From Anoxybacterium sp963668245 (GTDB taxonomy: Bacteria; Bacillota; Clostridia; Peptostreptococcales; Anaerovoracaceae), in NCBI GenBank assembly GCA_963668245.2, contig OY764195.2:2294001-2358000 (forward strand): a DNA stretch of 64,000 bases, written 5' to 3'. The number at the start of each line of letters is the position of its first letter. Within the stretch, counting starts at the first letter, position 1. The notes beneath the pieces were generated by a model. It was not told the origin of the DNA, made no database searches, and worked only from the letters and a program-made list of their open reading frames with translations. Positions 45,529 to 53,586 of this stretch are shown piece by piece. Position numbers and translations under genes: made by a program.

Positions 45529-45568
45529 TCCATTGATTTCTCAATTGAGAACAATCCAGAGAAAATAA

Positions 45569-45610
45569 AAGACAGTTCGCAAAACCATCCTGTCTCTAAA
45601 CAAAACTAGG
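45569..45610 (+). promoter_or_regulatory. preQ1-I riboswitch (class I)
   Basis: P1 stem AGACAG (45570-45575) pairs with CTGTCT (45590-45595), enclosing TTCGCAAAACCAT. A downstream A-rich tail CTAAACAAAACTAGG fits the H-type pseudoknot of the preQ1-I aptamer. The next genes are queT and queF, the expected targets, which supports the call. Confidence 0.87.
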
Positions 45611-45659
45611 TATTTTTTTGTGCAATAAAATAATCACACAAAAATTTAGGATGGAACGG

Positions 45660-45681
45660 CTTCTTTTATCAATGAAAGGAG
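45660..45681 (+). promoter_or_regulatory. Putative SD-sequestering hairpin before queT
   Basis: CTTCTTTT (45660-45667) can pair with GAAAGGAG (45674-45681) over eight positions including two G-U pairs, masking the queT ribosome site. An upstream AGGATGG (45648-45654) can instead pair with CCATCCT (45585-45591) inside the aptamer. Together they suggest a translational switch; this is a hand-drawn fold. Confidence 0.45.
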
Positions 45682-45689
45682 CATTTTTT

Positions 45690-46178
45690 ATGCAAAAAAA
45701 ACAACACAAAATGATTCAAACAAAAAAAATCACTTTATCCGCTATTGTCATTGCCCTTTACATTGTAATTATGTTTATCACACAAAGTTATGCATTTGGG
45801 CAATATCAAGTTCGAATTGCCACTAGCCTTTATGCCCTTGCTGCGTTAGAGCCCTTCTTAATTGCACCTCTAGGAATTGCAAACTTTTTAAGCAACACAT
45901 TGATGGGTGGTCTTGGTTGGCCAGATATGCTTGGCGGGTTTCTTGTCGGAATTTTAACCGCATCGACTTGCTATCTAGCCAAAAAAATTCACATTTATCT
46001 AGTTGCTTTACCAATTTTGATATTCCCTACTCTTTTGGTTCCCCTTTGGCTCTCGTATCTTCTGGGAATTCCTTATGGCCTCCTAGTCATTCACATAGGA
46101 ATTGGTCAAATTGTACCTGCAATCCTAGGAGTATTCCTTGTGAAATATCTAGAAGCTCCATACGCAAAGCTTACATGA
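45690..46178 (+). CDS. queT: QueT family queuosine-precursor ECF transporter S component
   Basis: A 162-aa membrane protein with about five helices, with TLSAIVIALYIVIMFITQSYAFGQYQVRIATSLYALA and PFLIAPLGIANFLSNTLMGGLG, matching the QueT (DUF988) family that imports queuosine precursors with a shared energy-coupling module. The ATG at 45690 is chosen because AAAGGAG lies eight bases before it; the open frame continues upstream through the riboswitch tail. The gene follows a preQ1-I riboswitch and precedes queF. Confidence 0.9.
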   Translation: MQKKQHKMIQTKKITLSAIVIALYIVIMFITQSYAFGQYQVRIATSLYALAALEPFLIAPLGIANFLSNTLMGGLGWPDMLGGFLVGILTASTCYLAKKIHIYLVALPILIFPTLLVPLWLSYLLGIPYGLLVIHIGIGQIVPAILGVFLVKYLEAPYAKLT

Positions 46179-46265
46179 AACTAGATGATTTTTCAATCAT
46201 ATCAACTCATGCTTTGATGCTGTTATCATATCAGAAGTAAATAAAAAAGATAAGGAGATTCATTG

Positions 46266-46754
46266 ATGAAAGATCACAAAAATTCAAAACTTTTTCTACT
46301 TGGAAATCAACAAGTATCATACCCCCAGGACTATGCTCCTCAAGTGCTTGAGGTATTTGAAAACAAAAACCCTGACAACGACTATTTTGTAAAATTCAAC
46401 TGTCCCGAATTTACTAGTCTTTGTCCTATTACTGGACAACCCGATTTCGCAACAATCTATATCTCCTACGTTCCAAGTCAGTTGATGGTGGAGAGTAAAT
46501 CCCTAAAGCTTTATCTTTTCAGTTTTAGAAACCATGGAGATTTTCATGAAGATTGCATAAATATCATAATGAAAGATTTGATTTGCCTAATGGATCCAAA
46601 GTACATTGAAGTTTGGGGCAAATTTACTCCTCGAGGAGGGATTTCCATCGACCCATATTGTAACTATGGTAAAAAAGAAACAGAGTGGGAAGCAGTGGCG
46701 AAAAAAAGACTTCAAATGCACGATTTATACCCGGAAACAATAACAAACAGGTAA
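46266..46754 (+). CDS. queF: NADPH-dependent 7-cyano-7-deazaguanine reductase
   Basis: Reduces preQ0 to preQ1 in queuosine synthesis. The 162-aa unimodular QueF has the catalytic Cys in FTSLCPITGQPDFATIYI, the ESKSLKLYLFSFRNHGDFHED segment with NADPH and substrate contacts, and WGKFTPRGGISIDPYCNYG near the end. AAGGAG lies eight bases before the ATG at 46266. It follows queT, and both are likely controlled by the preQ1-I riboswitch upstream. queC, queD and queE are not in the window. Confidence 0.95.
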   Translation: MKDHKNSKLFLLGNQQVSYPQDYAPQVLEVFENKNPDNDYFVKFNCPEFTSLCPITGQPDFATIYISYVPSQLMVESKSLKLYLFSFRNHGDFHEDCINIIMKDLICLMDPKYIEVWGKFTPRGGISIDPYCNYGKKETEWEAVAKKRLQMHDLYPETITNR

Positions 46755-46760
46755 CATAAA

Positions 46761-46841
46761 AGCCTCACTGAAATAGATTGTTCAAAACGACAAGATCATC
46801 CTGTCGCGAAAGCTTTCATCTATCATGCATAAAGTGAGGCT
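46761..46841 (-). terminator. Large nested inverted repeat between queF and murE
   Basis: AGCCTCACT/AGTGAGGCT forms the base, AATAGAT/ATCTAT the middle and CGACA/TGTCG the tip. On the minus strand AGTGAGGCT is followed by a T-tract, so it probably ends the murE transcript; convergent queF may share it. The branching is more elaborate than a simple terminator. Confidence 0.65.
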
Positions 46842-46885
46842 CATATTATGCTCGATATCAATTGAAACGCAAATAGGATCAAGTA

Positions 46886-48397
46886 TTATTTTTGACTCAA
46901 ATATTTTTGTACATAATCTACATCAGATGGTGTATCAATATATTGAGTACCTCTTTTTTGTCTTGTCTCTCTTCCTTTGCCAGTCAATAACACCACCGTA
47001 TTTTTATCTGCACTTAGGATAGCCCTTCGAATTGCTTCCTCTCTATCTTCAATGATTTCATAACTACACCCTTGTTTTGCAACATGCTCCGCAATTTCAT
47101 TTGAAATTTTCAATACAGGTTCTTCCCCCGCGTCCTCTTCCGTGATATATACTTGATTTGCATATTTTCCAGCGATTTCGCCCAGTTCTCTTCTTCTACC
47201 AAGTGCTTTTTTACCTGGGCATCCAAATACAATCGTAATCTTCTTCCCAGGATACTCTTTGAGGGTCGATTGAAATAACGTCTCAAAACTCATTTTATTA
47301 TGAGCATAATCTACAATGGCATAGATTGTTTTGCTCTTGTTTGTATATACCTCCATACGTCCGCTTACTTGAGCTCGTTTTAGACCAGCAACAACGTGTT
47401 TCTGCGGTATATCAAGACACTGGCACATTGCAATGGCAGCCAAAGCATTCTGTACATTAAATAAACCTGCCATACCGATCTCATATTGAGTCACACCATT
47501 TTTTGTTCTTACTTGGAAGGTGATTCTATCCTCCGATTTCAGAACATCATACCCATATACATCTGCAGTTTCGACTTGTCCAAACGTCACCACATGAGGA
47601 CAGGCTTTAGAAGCTTCTAAAATTCTGTCAACATCATCGGTCTCCAAATTAACACATGCTTTTTCACATTGTGAAAAAATCCGGAGTTTCGCAAGCAAAT
47701 AGTCTTCATAACTACTATGCTCTACGTCACTGATATGATCTTCGCCAATATTTAAAAAGCATCCTACAGCAAAATGAATCCCCATTGTTCGATCGTATTT
47801 TAAAGCTTGGCTGGACACTTCCATAGAAAGATACTCCATCCCGCTTTTTACCGCATGATAGAAGTGTTTATGCAGCTCCATGGCCTCTGGAGTCGTTAAG
47901 TGAGATTCCTCATTGATAATGCCATCGAAATTATCAATTCCTGAGACAACGGCACAAAGAGGTTTCTTTAAAGACTCCATATAGTCATCTATGATATGCT
48001 TCATAAAATATGTTGTCGTTGATTTCCCTTTGGTTCCTGTTATTCCAATCACAGAAAGGTCACGCCATATTTGGTTATAGTAAAAATCAGCAATGAAGGC
48101 CATTGCTTTTCGAATGTCTTTTACGATAATATATGGGATTACCTTATCTCCCGTTTGGTATTTTTCTTCACTGATGTAGCAAACAGCACCTTGCTCAAGG
48201 GCTGAAACCAAATATTTTTCATTGAAATGGCTTCCCTTGCAAACAAAAAGAGTCCCTTTTTTGATGTCCATAGAGTTATAGGATATATATTCTATTTTGT
48301 TTTCCTGCTGTGCCTTCTCTAGATAAGATTCTGCCACAAGATTCTGTTTTTCTAGCAATTGATAGTATGCAATCATACTATGTCGTGTTTCTTCCAT
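46886..48397 (-). CDS. murE: UDP-MurNAc-tripeptide synthetase (MurE family, probably not DAP-adding)
   Basis: Adds the third residue of the peptidoglycan stem. The 503-aa protein has the Mur ligase ATP loop GITGTKGKSTTTYFMKH, the ESHLTTPEAMELHKHF and SMEVSSQALKYDR motifs, NIGEDHISDVE, and the C-terminal domain with FGCPGKKALGRRRELG. Where DAP-adding MurE has DNPR, this protein reads TEEDAGEEP, lacking the Arg that holds the DAP carboxylate, so Lys or Orn is more likely (inference). The start at 48397 follows AAAGGA; the longer frame runs into the racemase gene. It is the last gene of a D-Asp ligase/racemase/murE operon. Confidence 0.9.
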   Translation of the reverse strand: MEETRHSMIAYYQLLEKQNLVAESYLEKAQQENKIEYISYNSMDIKKGTLFVCKGSHFNEKYLVSALEQGAVCYISEEKYQTGDKVIPYIIVKDIRKAMAFIADFYYNQIWRDLSVIGITGTKGKSTTTYFMKHIIDDYMESLKKPLCAVVSGIDNFDGIINEESHLTTPEAMELHKHFYHAVKSGMEYLSMEVSSQALKYDRTMGIHFAVGCFLNIGEDHISDVEHSSYEDYLLAKLRIFSQCEKACVNLETDDVDRILEASKACPHVVTFGQVETADVYGYDVLKSEDRITFQVRTKNGVTQYEIGMAGLFNVQNALAAIAMCQCLDIPQKHVVAGLKRAQVSGRMEVYTNKSKTIYAIVDYAHNKMSFETLFQSTLKEYPGKKITIVFGCPGKKALGRRRELGEIAGKYANQVYITEEDAGEEPVLKISNEIAEHVAKQGCSYEIIEDREEAIRRAILSADKNTVVLLTGKGRETRQKRGTQYIDTPSDVDYVQKYLSQK

Positions 48398-48402
48398 CGA
48401 CG

Positions 48403-49122
48403 TTATCCTTTCAACGTTCCGCCACATGCTAAAATAGATTGCTCCGTTAAAACATCCATGGCATCCAAGTAAAACATAGGTAATTGATACATTTCTTTGA
48501 AACAAGATAGCTCTGTACAAGCCAAAATTGCAGCCTTGCAATTCTGCCCTAAAATATCTCTTTCAATCGCCAAAAAATCCTCATATTCAATGTTTCCACC
48601 TTTTTTTACGCCATCGTATATGATTTTCATCACTAATTTTTGAGAATCAGTATTTGGAACTACTGATTCAATATCATATTTTTTCATAGTTTTCTGATAT
48701 AGTCCAGTATTGATGGTTCCATCGGTGGCAAGAATCGCAACACGCAAGTCTTCATTCTGATGTAGGTGACGAATGCGTAGCACAGCTTCTTCTATCATAT
48801 TGACGATAGGAACAGACGATGCCTTTTGTAGTCTTTCAATCAGCACATGAGAGGTATTACATGGAATCGCTATGATGCCAGCATCATTTCGTTCAAGCAT
48901 TTTGATATCTTCTAATAATAGCTGAAACAATTCCTCTGTCCTTCCAGCCAATATTTCTTTTGTACGATCTGGCATAGTTGCATGGCTCAGAATAATCATG
49001 TTTAGATGATCTTGATCACAATTTGCATCGGTTCGTTCAATAATCATTTTATAAAAAAGCTGTGTAGCGAGAGGACCCATTCCACCTAGCACACCAAGCA
49101 CTTTTTTGTTTTCAGTTTTCAT
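48403..49122 (-). CDS. Aspartate/glutamate racemase family protein
   Basis: A PLP-independent two-cysteine racemase of 239 aa. LGVLGGMGPLATQLFYKMII is the aspartate racemase N-terminus; both catalytic cysteines are present in IAIPCNTSHVLI and AILACTELSCF. Lying 15 bp after a D-aspartate-ligase-like gene, it most likely makes D-aspartate for the cell wall (inference from context), as the racFm gene does beside aslFm in Enterococcus faecium. It begins after a G-rich ribosome site and ends five bases before murE. Confidence 0.9.
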   Translation of the reverse strand: MKTENKKVLGVLGGMGPLATQLFYKMIIERTDANCDQDHLNMIILSHATMPDRTKEILAGRTEELFQLLLEDIKMLERNDAGIIAIPCNTSHVLIERLQKASSVPIVNMIEEAVLRIRHLHQNEDLRVAILATDGTINTGLYQKTMKKYDIESVVPNTDSQKLVMKIIYDGVKKGGNIEYEDFLAIERDILGQNCKAAILACTELSCFKEMYQLPMFYLDAMDVLTEQSILACGGTLKG

Positions 49123-49137
49123 TCAGTGTTTCCCCCG

Positions 49138-50349
49138 TTATTTTTGCTTCCCTAAATATTTTTTGTATTTATAATAGTGACCAAGTTGAGATTTCATGAG
49201 CTTTAGATTTCTTAAAACACCAGCATCCTCTCTATAAAATAGAGGATTCACAGATTTTCCTGCATCTAAAAGTTGCTGCATTTCTTTCCGATAGATTTCT
49301 GGTGTAATATAACGGAATGCAACGCCTTTAGGTACAACCATCCAAAGAGACTTTTCCGTAATAATTTTCAATTCCATATCTTTTTGTTCAATATAATCTT
49401 CAACTAGATATTTTGCAATGTTTGCTCCTGCACCCGTTACATAAAAGTTGCTACGCCCTTGCCTTGTGTTGATTTCAAATACCTTGAATTTCCCATCGCG
49501 CTGATCATATTTAATATCAAAATTAGAAAAGCCAACAAAATGAAGTTCTTCTAACAACTTTTGAAACTGATCCCCAACCTCTTGGTTGTGTTCCGTAATA
49601 ATAACTGCATGATTCCCTATACCATGTGGTGTATGCTCTTCTAGAAGAACATGACCAAGAGCCATTAGTTTTACTCTTCCATGACGATCCGAATAGTTGG
49701 TCAGTACACGCATAAAGGTATCATCTCCAGGGATAAAGTCTTGAATGATAATGGAGTCTTCATAACCAGCGCGATAAATATCATTAAGTATACCTTCCAA
49801 TTCTTGTCTTGTATCAGCCTTATACACCTTCTTTTGTGTTGGAAACGGATGTCTCCAATACGCAATGCCATTAGAAGGCTTCACGATAAATGGAGCCTCA
49901 AAAGGAAGTTCAAAGTTAACACCCATTTCATTTTTATGGACAAAAGTATTTGGGTAATCAACTCCCACCTTCTCGCAAAGTTCATAAAACTTTTCCTTGT
50001 GAATCAGATTATTCATCAACTCAATGTCGATGTAAGGTGCAATCACATTGGATGGAAACAGTTCTTTATTTTGGCTTAATAGCTGAACATAGCTATCACC
50101 ACATCCAATTGCCAAAACAGTAGTATCCTGATGATTCACAGCAAAGGTTTTTACAACCTCCAAAAATATATCTTGATGGTCTATTTTAGGGTTAGCCGTA
50201 TAATGCATAATCTTGCTATCGTAGCAAGGACCAGTACTATACTTTCCAAATACATACGGTTTTATATGATATTGCTCATGAAAAGCACGAGCTACACTGT
50301 AAACATTAATGTCTCCTGCAAATAAGAGCGGGATAAAATGATTGGTCAT
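49138..50349 (-). CDS. D-aspartate ligase-like ATP-grasp enzyme
   Basis: A 403-aa ATP-grasp ligase whose whole sequence pattern recalls the E. faecium D-aspartate ligase Asl(fm): FIPLLFAGDINVYSVARAF at the N-terminus, GCGDSYVQLLSQ, FIVKPSNGIAYW, IIQDFIPGDDTFMRVL, GIGNHAVI, and the metal/substrate motif FEINTRQGRSNFYVTGAG. It should ligate D-Asp to the side-chain amine of Lys in the peptidoglycan precursor. It is followed by an aspartate racemase gene and murE in one minus-strand operon, which strongly supports the role. Family memory, not a search, underlies the assignment. Confidence 0.88.
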   Translation of the reverse strand: MTNHFIPLLFAGDINVYSVARAFHEQYHIKPYVFGKYSTGPCYDSKIMHYTANPKIDHQDIFLEVVKTFAVNHQDTTVLAIGCGDSYVQLLSQNKELFPSNVIAPYIDIELMNNLIHKEKFYELCEKVGVDYPNTFVHKNEMGVNFELPFEAPFIVKPSNGIAYWRHPFPTQKKVYKADTRQELEGILNDIYRAGYEDSIIIQDFIPGDDTFMRVLTNYSDRHGRVKLMALGHVLLEEHTPHGIGNHAVIITEHNQEVGDQFQKLLEELHFVGFSNFDIKYDQRDGKFKVFEINTRQGRSNFYVTGAGANIAKYLVEDYIEQKDMELKIITEKSLWMVVPKGVAFRYITPEIYRKEMQQLLDAGKSVNPLFYREDAGVLRNLKLMKSQLGHYYKYKKYLGKQK

Positions 50350-50443
50350 CTGTATCTCCTTCTAAAAACTTAATTTATATATTATAATACGTTTCCCATT
50401 TCATCGCAATGGGAACACCATGTTTTCCCAGTCTAAAAAGAAA

Positions 50444-50494
50444 AAAACACCCAAATTTTGTCCATTGAAGTCCAATGAAAATTCAGGTGTTTTA
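50444..50494 (-). terminator. Terminator of the DUF975 gene
   Basis: AAAACACC and GGTGTTTT form the base of a long imperfect hairpin with a CATTG/CAATG upper stem; on the minus strand a run of T residues follows. It isolates the DUF975 gene from the D-Asp cassette. Confidence 0.78.
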
Positions 50495-50513
50495 GTACTA
50501 GATTATTACCATT

Positions 50514-51404
50514 TTATATCCTTTTATCTGGTTCTGTTGGTTTCATATCTTCTAAAGGATTCGATGCTTCTGGTTCAGATAATTTCATATCTTCCAAAGG
50601 ATTCACTCTATTTTCTTCCTTTTTTTGATCCTGTACCGTTTCAGACGATATTTCTTCTGGTGCTAATTTCCATTCATTTGGAGAATTGCTTGCTGACTTC
50701 AAGGATCCATTTGCAATATCATAAAAAGCAACGGTGGAAACCAAAATATATGGCAAGACCCATATATTGCCAATATTTGCGATCAACGACAATATGCTGA
50801 TTCCAATTCCCTCCACTTGATTCATGACAGCCCATACATTTAATATACCACTTGGAATGGCAGCTAAAAGCCCCCAACCGAAGAAGGATAAATTTAAGCA
50901 AAAGAACTTCCATTTATTTCCTTTCGTCATCCGTTTGCTCTCTTTTAAGATATCCATGACCCCCATATCCGGATGATCTGCCAGAATATAAAATGCCATT
51001 GAATATCGATATCCTGCAATAATCCCTGGTATGACCAAAAGAATCGTCCAAAGGATGATAAAAAATATCATGACAATCAATAGTCGAAATGACTTTCCAA
51101 ACTTCTCAAAGCCATAAAAAACTTCAAGCGGCGAAGTTTCTTTTCTTCTAAATAAAGAAATCATAAAGGTTGTAATTCCCAACGTAAGAGGCCCGGAAAT
51201 AAGAACTGTATATAAGATTTCTACCCACGATACTTCACCGACTCCCTGGGGTAATATGTATTCCAATATAATAGGAGGCACTGATGACAATAATAAATAA
51301 ATAAATGCGCTAAGAGCTGCCAGTCCCCATTTTCCCCTCAAAGAACTTCTTCCTAGAGCTCTCAGTGTTGCGCTTCTTTCAGTTACAATAATGTTCTGAT
51401 TCAT
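50514..51404 (-). CDS. DUF975 family integral membrane protein
   Basis: A 296-aa protein with about six transmembrane helices, with LGRSSLRGKWGLAALSAFI near the N-terminus and the DUF975-like middle (GPLTLGITTFMISLFRRKE, FIILWTILLVIPGIIAGYRYSMAFYILAD, DILKESKRMTKGNKW). The soluble C-terminal tail is charged and contains two copies of NPLEDMK-(L/P)-(S/T)-EP. The ATG at 51404 has an AGAGAG ribosome site; a GTG at 51422 is less likely. Function unknown. It is divergent from aroB. Confidence 0.82.
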   Translation of the reverse strand: MNQNIIVTERSATLRALGRSSLRGKWGLAALSAFIYLLLSSVPPIILEYILPQGVGEVSWVEILYTVLISGPLTLGITTFMISLFRRKETSPLEVFYGFEKFGKSFRLLIVMIFFIILWTILLVIPGIIAGYRYSMAFYILADHPDMGVMDILKESKRMTKGNKWKFFCLNLSFFGWGLLAAIPSGILNVWAVMNQVEGIGISILSLIANIGNIWVLPYILVSTVAFYDIANGSLKSASNSPNEWKLAPEEISSETVQDQKKEENRVNPLEDMKLSEPEASNPLEDMKPTEPDKRI

Positions 51405-51496
51405 CTTAATCTCTCTTTCCACTCTTTAATAAATATGACTCTTATTTATTGTCAACTGTTCCAAACGATTTGTCAATGTTTTATTGGATAACTGGT

Positions 51497-51525
51497 TTGC
51501 TTATTTTTCCAGATTAGTGTATACT
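51497..51525 (+). promoter_or_regulatory. Promoter of aroB-aroE
   Basis: TTGCTT (51497-51502) and TATACT (51520-51525) are separated by 17 bp, about 98 bp before the aroB start codon. Confidence 0.65.
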
Positions 51526-51623
51526 ACAAATTATTATTACGATTTCAGCAGACGATTCTGAAAATCAAAAAACTATGATTGCCGTTAATGTAGAATTAGA
51601 AGAATGCGATGGGAGGTTTTCAT

Positions 51624-52691
51624 ATGAAATACACACTCAACATCAATATGAACAGTAAAAAATATCCGGTTATCATTGAAAGCGGTTTGTTCCGTTCACT
51701 AGGTACTACACTGGGAGAACAATTCCCACAGAAAAAAATTGCATTGATCACCGATGAGAATATTACAAAGTATTATGGTGATTTCCTATCAAAACAATTG
51801 GATGCTACCCAATGTGAATGGGAAATGATTGTATTGCCTGCAGGAGATAGTAGCAAATCGTTCTCTTCTCTTTCAGAAATTTATAAGCGGTTAATTCAAT
51901 TCGAACTCACTCGTGACGATGTCATTGTAGCACTGGGCGGTGGAGTTGTTGGAGACGTCTCTGGCTTTGCTGCTGCGACGTTTCTTCGTGGAGTAGATTT
52001 GGTACAGATTCCCACCACATTGCTCGGTCAGGTCGATAGCAGTGTAGGTGGTAAAAATGCCATCAATCTTCCAGAAGGAAGGAATATGGTTGGAACCTTT
52101 TATCAACCAGCACAAGTATATATCGACCCTGATTTTGTGAAAACTCTTTCAGATTTTCATATGGCAGAGGGAATGGCCGAGGTGATTAAGTATGCTTGCA
52201 TCGCAGACGCAGACCTTTTCTCTGATTTAATCCGTATGTTTAATTTTAAAGATGCAAATCTTATTGAATCCATCATCTACCGTTGTTGCCTCGCAAAAAA
52301 ACAATTGATTGAGCAAGATGAAAAAGACTATGGGATTCGAATGCTTACCAATTTTGGACATACCATCGGGCATGCCATCGAAAATCTTTACCAAGACGGA
52401 ACCTATGCTCATGGACAAGCAGTTGCAATGGGAATGCAAACAATTACGGAGCACAGTGAAAAAATGGGGCTCACAAAGATTAATACCTCAGCAATGTTAA
52501 AAGAAATTTTAATCGAATATAACCTTCCAACCCAATTGCCACCAGGGATTGAAAAGAGTAAGCTTATAGAAGCTGCAATGAAAGATAAGAAACGACGTGG
52601 CGATAAAATTAATCTCATACTTATCGAAAAAATTGGAAGCGGCTTTATTCATCCAATCGAAAAATCAGAATTAAAAAGCTTTATAGAATAG
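51624..52691 (+). CDS. aroB: 3-dehydroquinate synthase
   Basis: Second shikimate step, an NAD- and zinc-dependent cyclase. The 355-aa protein shows VIALGGGVVGDVSGFAAATFLRGV, IPTTLLGQVDSSVGGKNAINLP, the metal ligand region MAEGMAEVIKYACI, NFGHTIGHAIE and YAHGQAVAMGM. The start at 51624 follows GGGAGG by seven bases; an ATG 15 bases earlier overlaps that site. It precedes aroE by 37 bp; together with aroF in the trp operon the window holds three separate shikimate-pathway steps. Confidence 0.96.
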   Translation: MKYTLNINMNSKKYPVIIESGLFRSLGTTLGEQFPQKKIALITDENITKYYGDFLSKQLDATQCEWEMIVLPAGDSSKSFSSLSEIYKRLIQFELTRDDVIVALGGGVVGDVSGFAAATFLRGVDLVQIPTTLLGQVDSSVGGKNAINLPEGRNMVGTFYQPAQVYIDPDFVKTLSDFHMAEGMAEVIKYACIADADLFSDLIRMFNFKDANLIESIIYRCCLAKKQLIEQDEKDYGIRMLTNFGHTIGHAIENLYQDGTYAHGQAVAMGMQTITEHSEKMGLTKINTSAMLKEILIEYNLPTQLPPGIEKSKLIEAAMKDKKRRGDKINLILIEKIGSGFIHPIEKSELKSFIE

Positions 52692-52728
52692 ACTAAAATT
52701 GAATCGCTTCACAAATGGAGGACTTATC

Positions 52729-53481
52729 ATGCTAAAACTTGGTCTTGTGGGAGAAAAGCTCTCGCATAGTCTTTCTCCGCAAATCCATGAAAAAATCATG
52801 AAAGAACGCGGCATAGACGGTACATACGAAATCTTAGAATTTCAAAAAGAAACTTTTGCAGAAAATTTCAATGCATTAAGGACAACTGGATTTAGAGGCG
52901 TCAACATCACAATCCCTTATAAAGAAACTGCCCTTCCTCTGCTTGATGAAATATCGGAACAGGCAAAGTATATCGGTGCAGTCAATACCGTATTATTTCA
53001 AAATGGAAAGGCAAAAGGCTTTAATACTGACTACAACGGATTCATAGCCCTTCTTAACCATAACAACATTACCGTCAAGGGAAAAAGTGCCGTGATACTT
53101 GGTTCTGGTGGTGTAGCTAAAGCAGCAGTAAAGGCTCTCCTAGATATGGGAATATATGATTTGACCATTGTGAGCAGAGGAAAGCAAAATTTTCATGGAA
53201 ACTACACAGTTTCTTACGACTTCTTTCGAGAAGCTAGTAGTACCAGTGATATTCTTATTAATTGTACTCCTGTCGGTATGTATCCAAACACCGAGGCATC
53301 ACCAATTCCTAAAAACCATATCAAAGCCCAATCAGTTGTAGATATGATTTATAATCCGGAGCAAACACTCCTACTAAAGTATGCTGAAGAGCTTGGATGC
53401 AAATCCGTAAACGGCAGCCTAATGCTTTATGAGCAAGCAGTGAAAGCTCAGGATATTTGGAGAGAAAATCTACCCTTCTAA
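52729..53481 (+). CDS. aroE: Shikimate dehydrogenase
   Basis: NADPH-dependent reduction of dehydroshikimate. The 250-aa protein begins KLGLVGEKLSHSLSPQIH (shikimate-binding Ser pair), has GVNITIPYKETALPL with the catalytic Lys, NTDYNGFIALL with the catalytic Asp, and the Rossmann glycine loop VILGSGGVAKAAVKALLDMG. GGAGG precedes the ATG at 52729; the upstream extension to 52699 has no site. It shares a transcript with aroB and ends at a strong terminator. Confidence 0.95.
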   Translation: MLKLGLVGEKLSHSLSPQIHEKIMKERGIDGTYEILEFQKETFAENFNALRTTGFRGVNITIPYKETALPLLDEISEQAKYIGAVNTVLFQNGKAKGFNTDYNGFIALLNHNNITVKGKSAVILGSGGVAKAAVKALLDMGIYDLTIVSRGKQNFHGNYTVSYDFFREASSTSDILINCTPVGMYPNTEASPIPKNHIKAQSVVDMIYNPEQTLLLKYAEELGCKSVNGSLMLYEQAVKAQDIWRENLPF

Positions 53482-53508
53482 AAGATTTTCCCATAGGTAA
53501 CTTACAAC

Positions 53509-53542
53509 AAAAGCCCCTGTATCGAGATACAGGGGCTTTTCT
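53509..53542. terminator. Bidirectional terminator between aroE and 4hbD
   Basis: AAAAGCCCCTGTAT and ATACAGGGGCTTTT form a perfect 14-bp stem around CGAG, with A/T ends on both strands. It ends both aroBE and the convergent 4-hydroxybutyrate operon. Confidence 0.93.
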
Positions 53543-53586
53543 TCAAATTGGATCACCAGTTGGTGTCAATTCTATTTGTGTCAATT

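Noticed and set aside
46761..46841. Cloverleaf-like fold considered as a tRNA or second aptamer
   Set aside because: No T-arm consensus, anticodon loop or known riboswitch core; the minus-strand T-tract favours a terminator.
50514..50615. Tandem repeat NPLEDMK in the DUF975 tail
   Set aside because: Only two short imperfect copies, consistent with local duplication in a disordered tail; not a repeat element.
51571..51656. Possible 27-codon leader peptide before aroB
   Set aside because: No ribosome site, and it overlaps the aroB start; no aromatic-codon run that would suggest attenuation.
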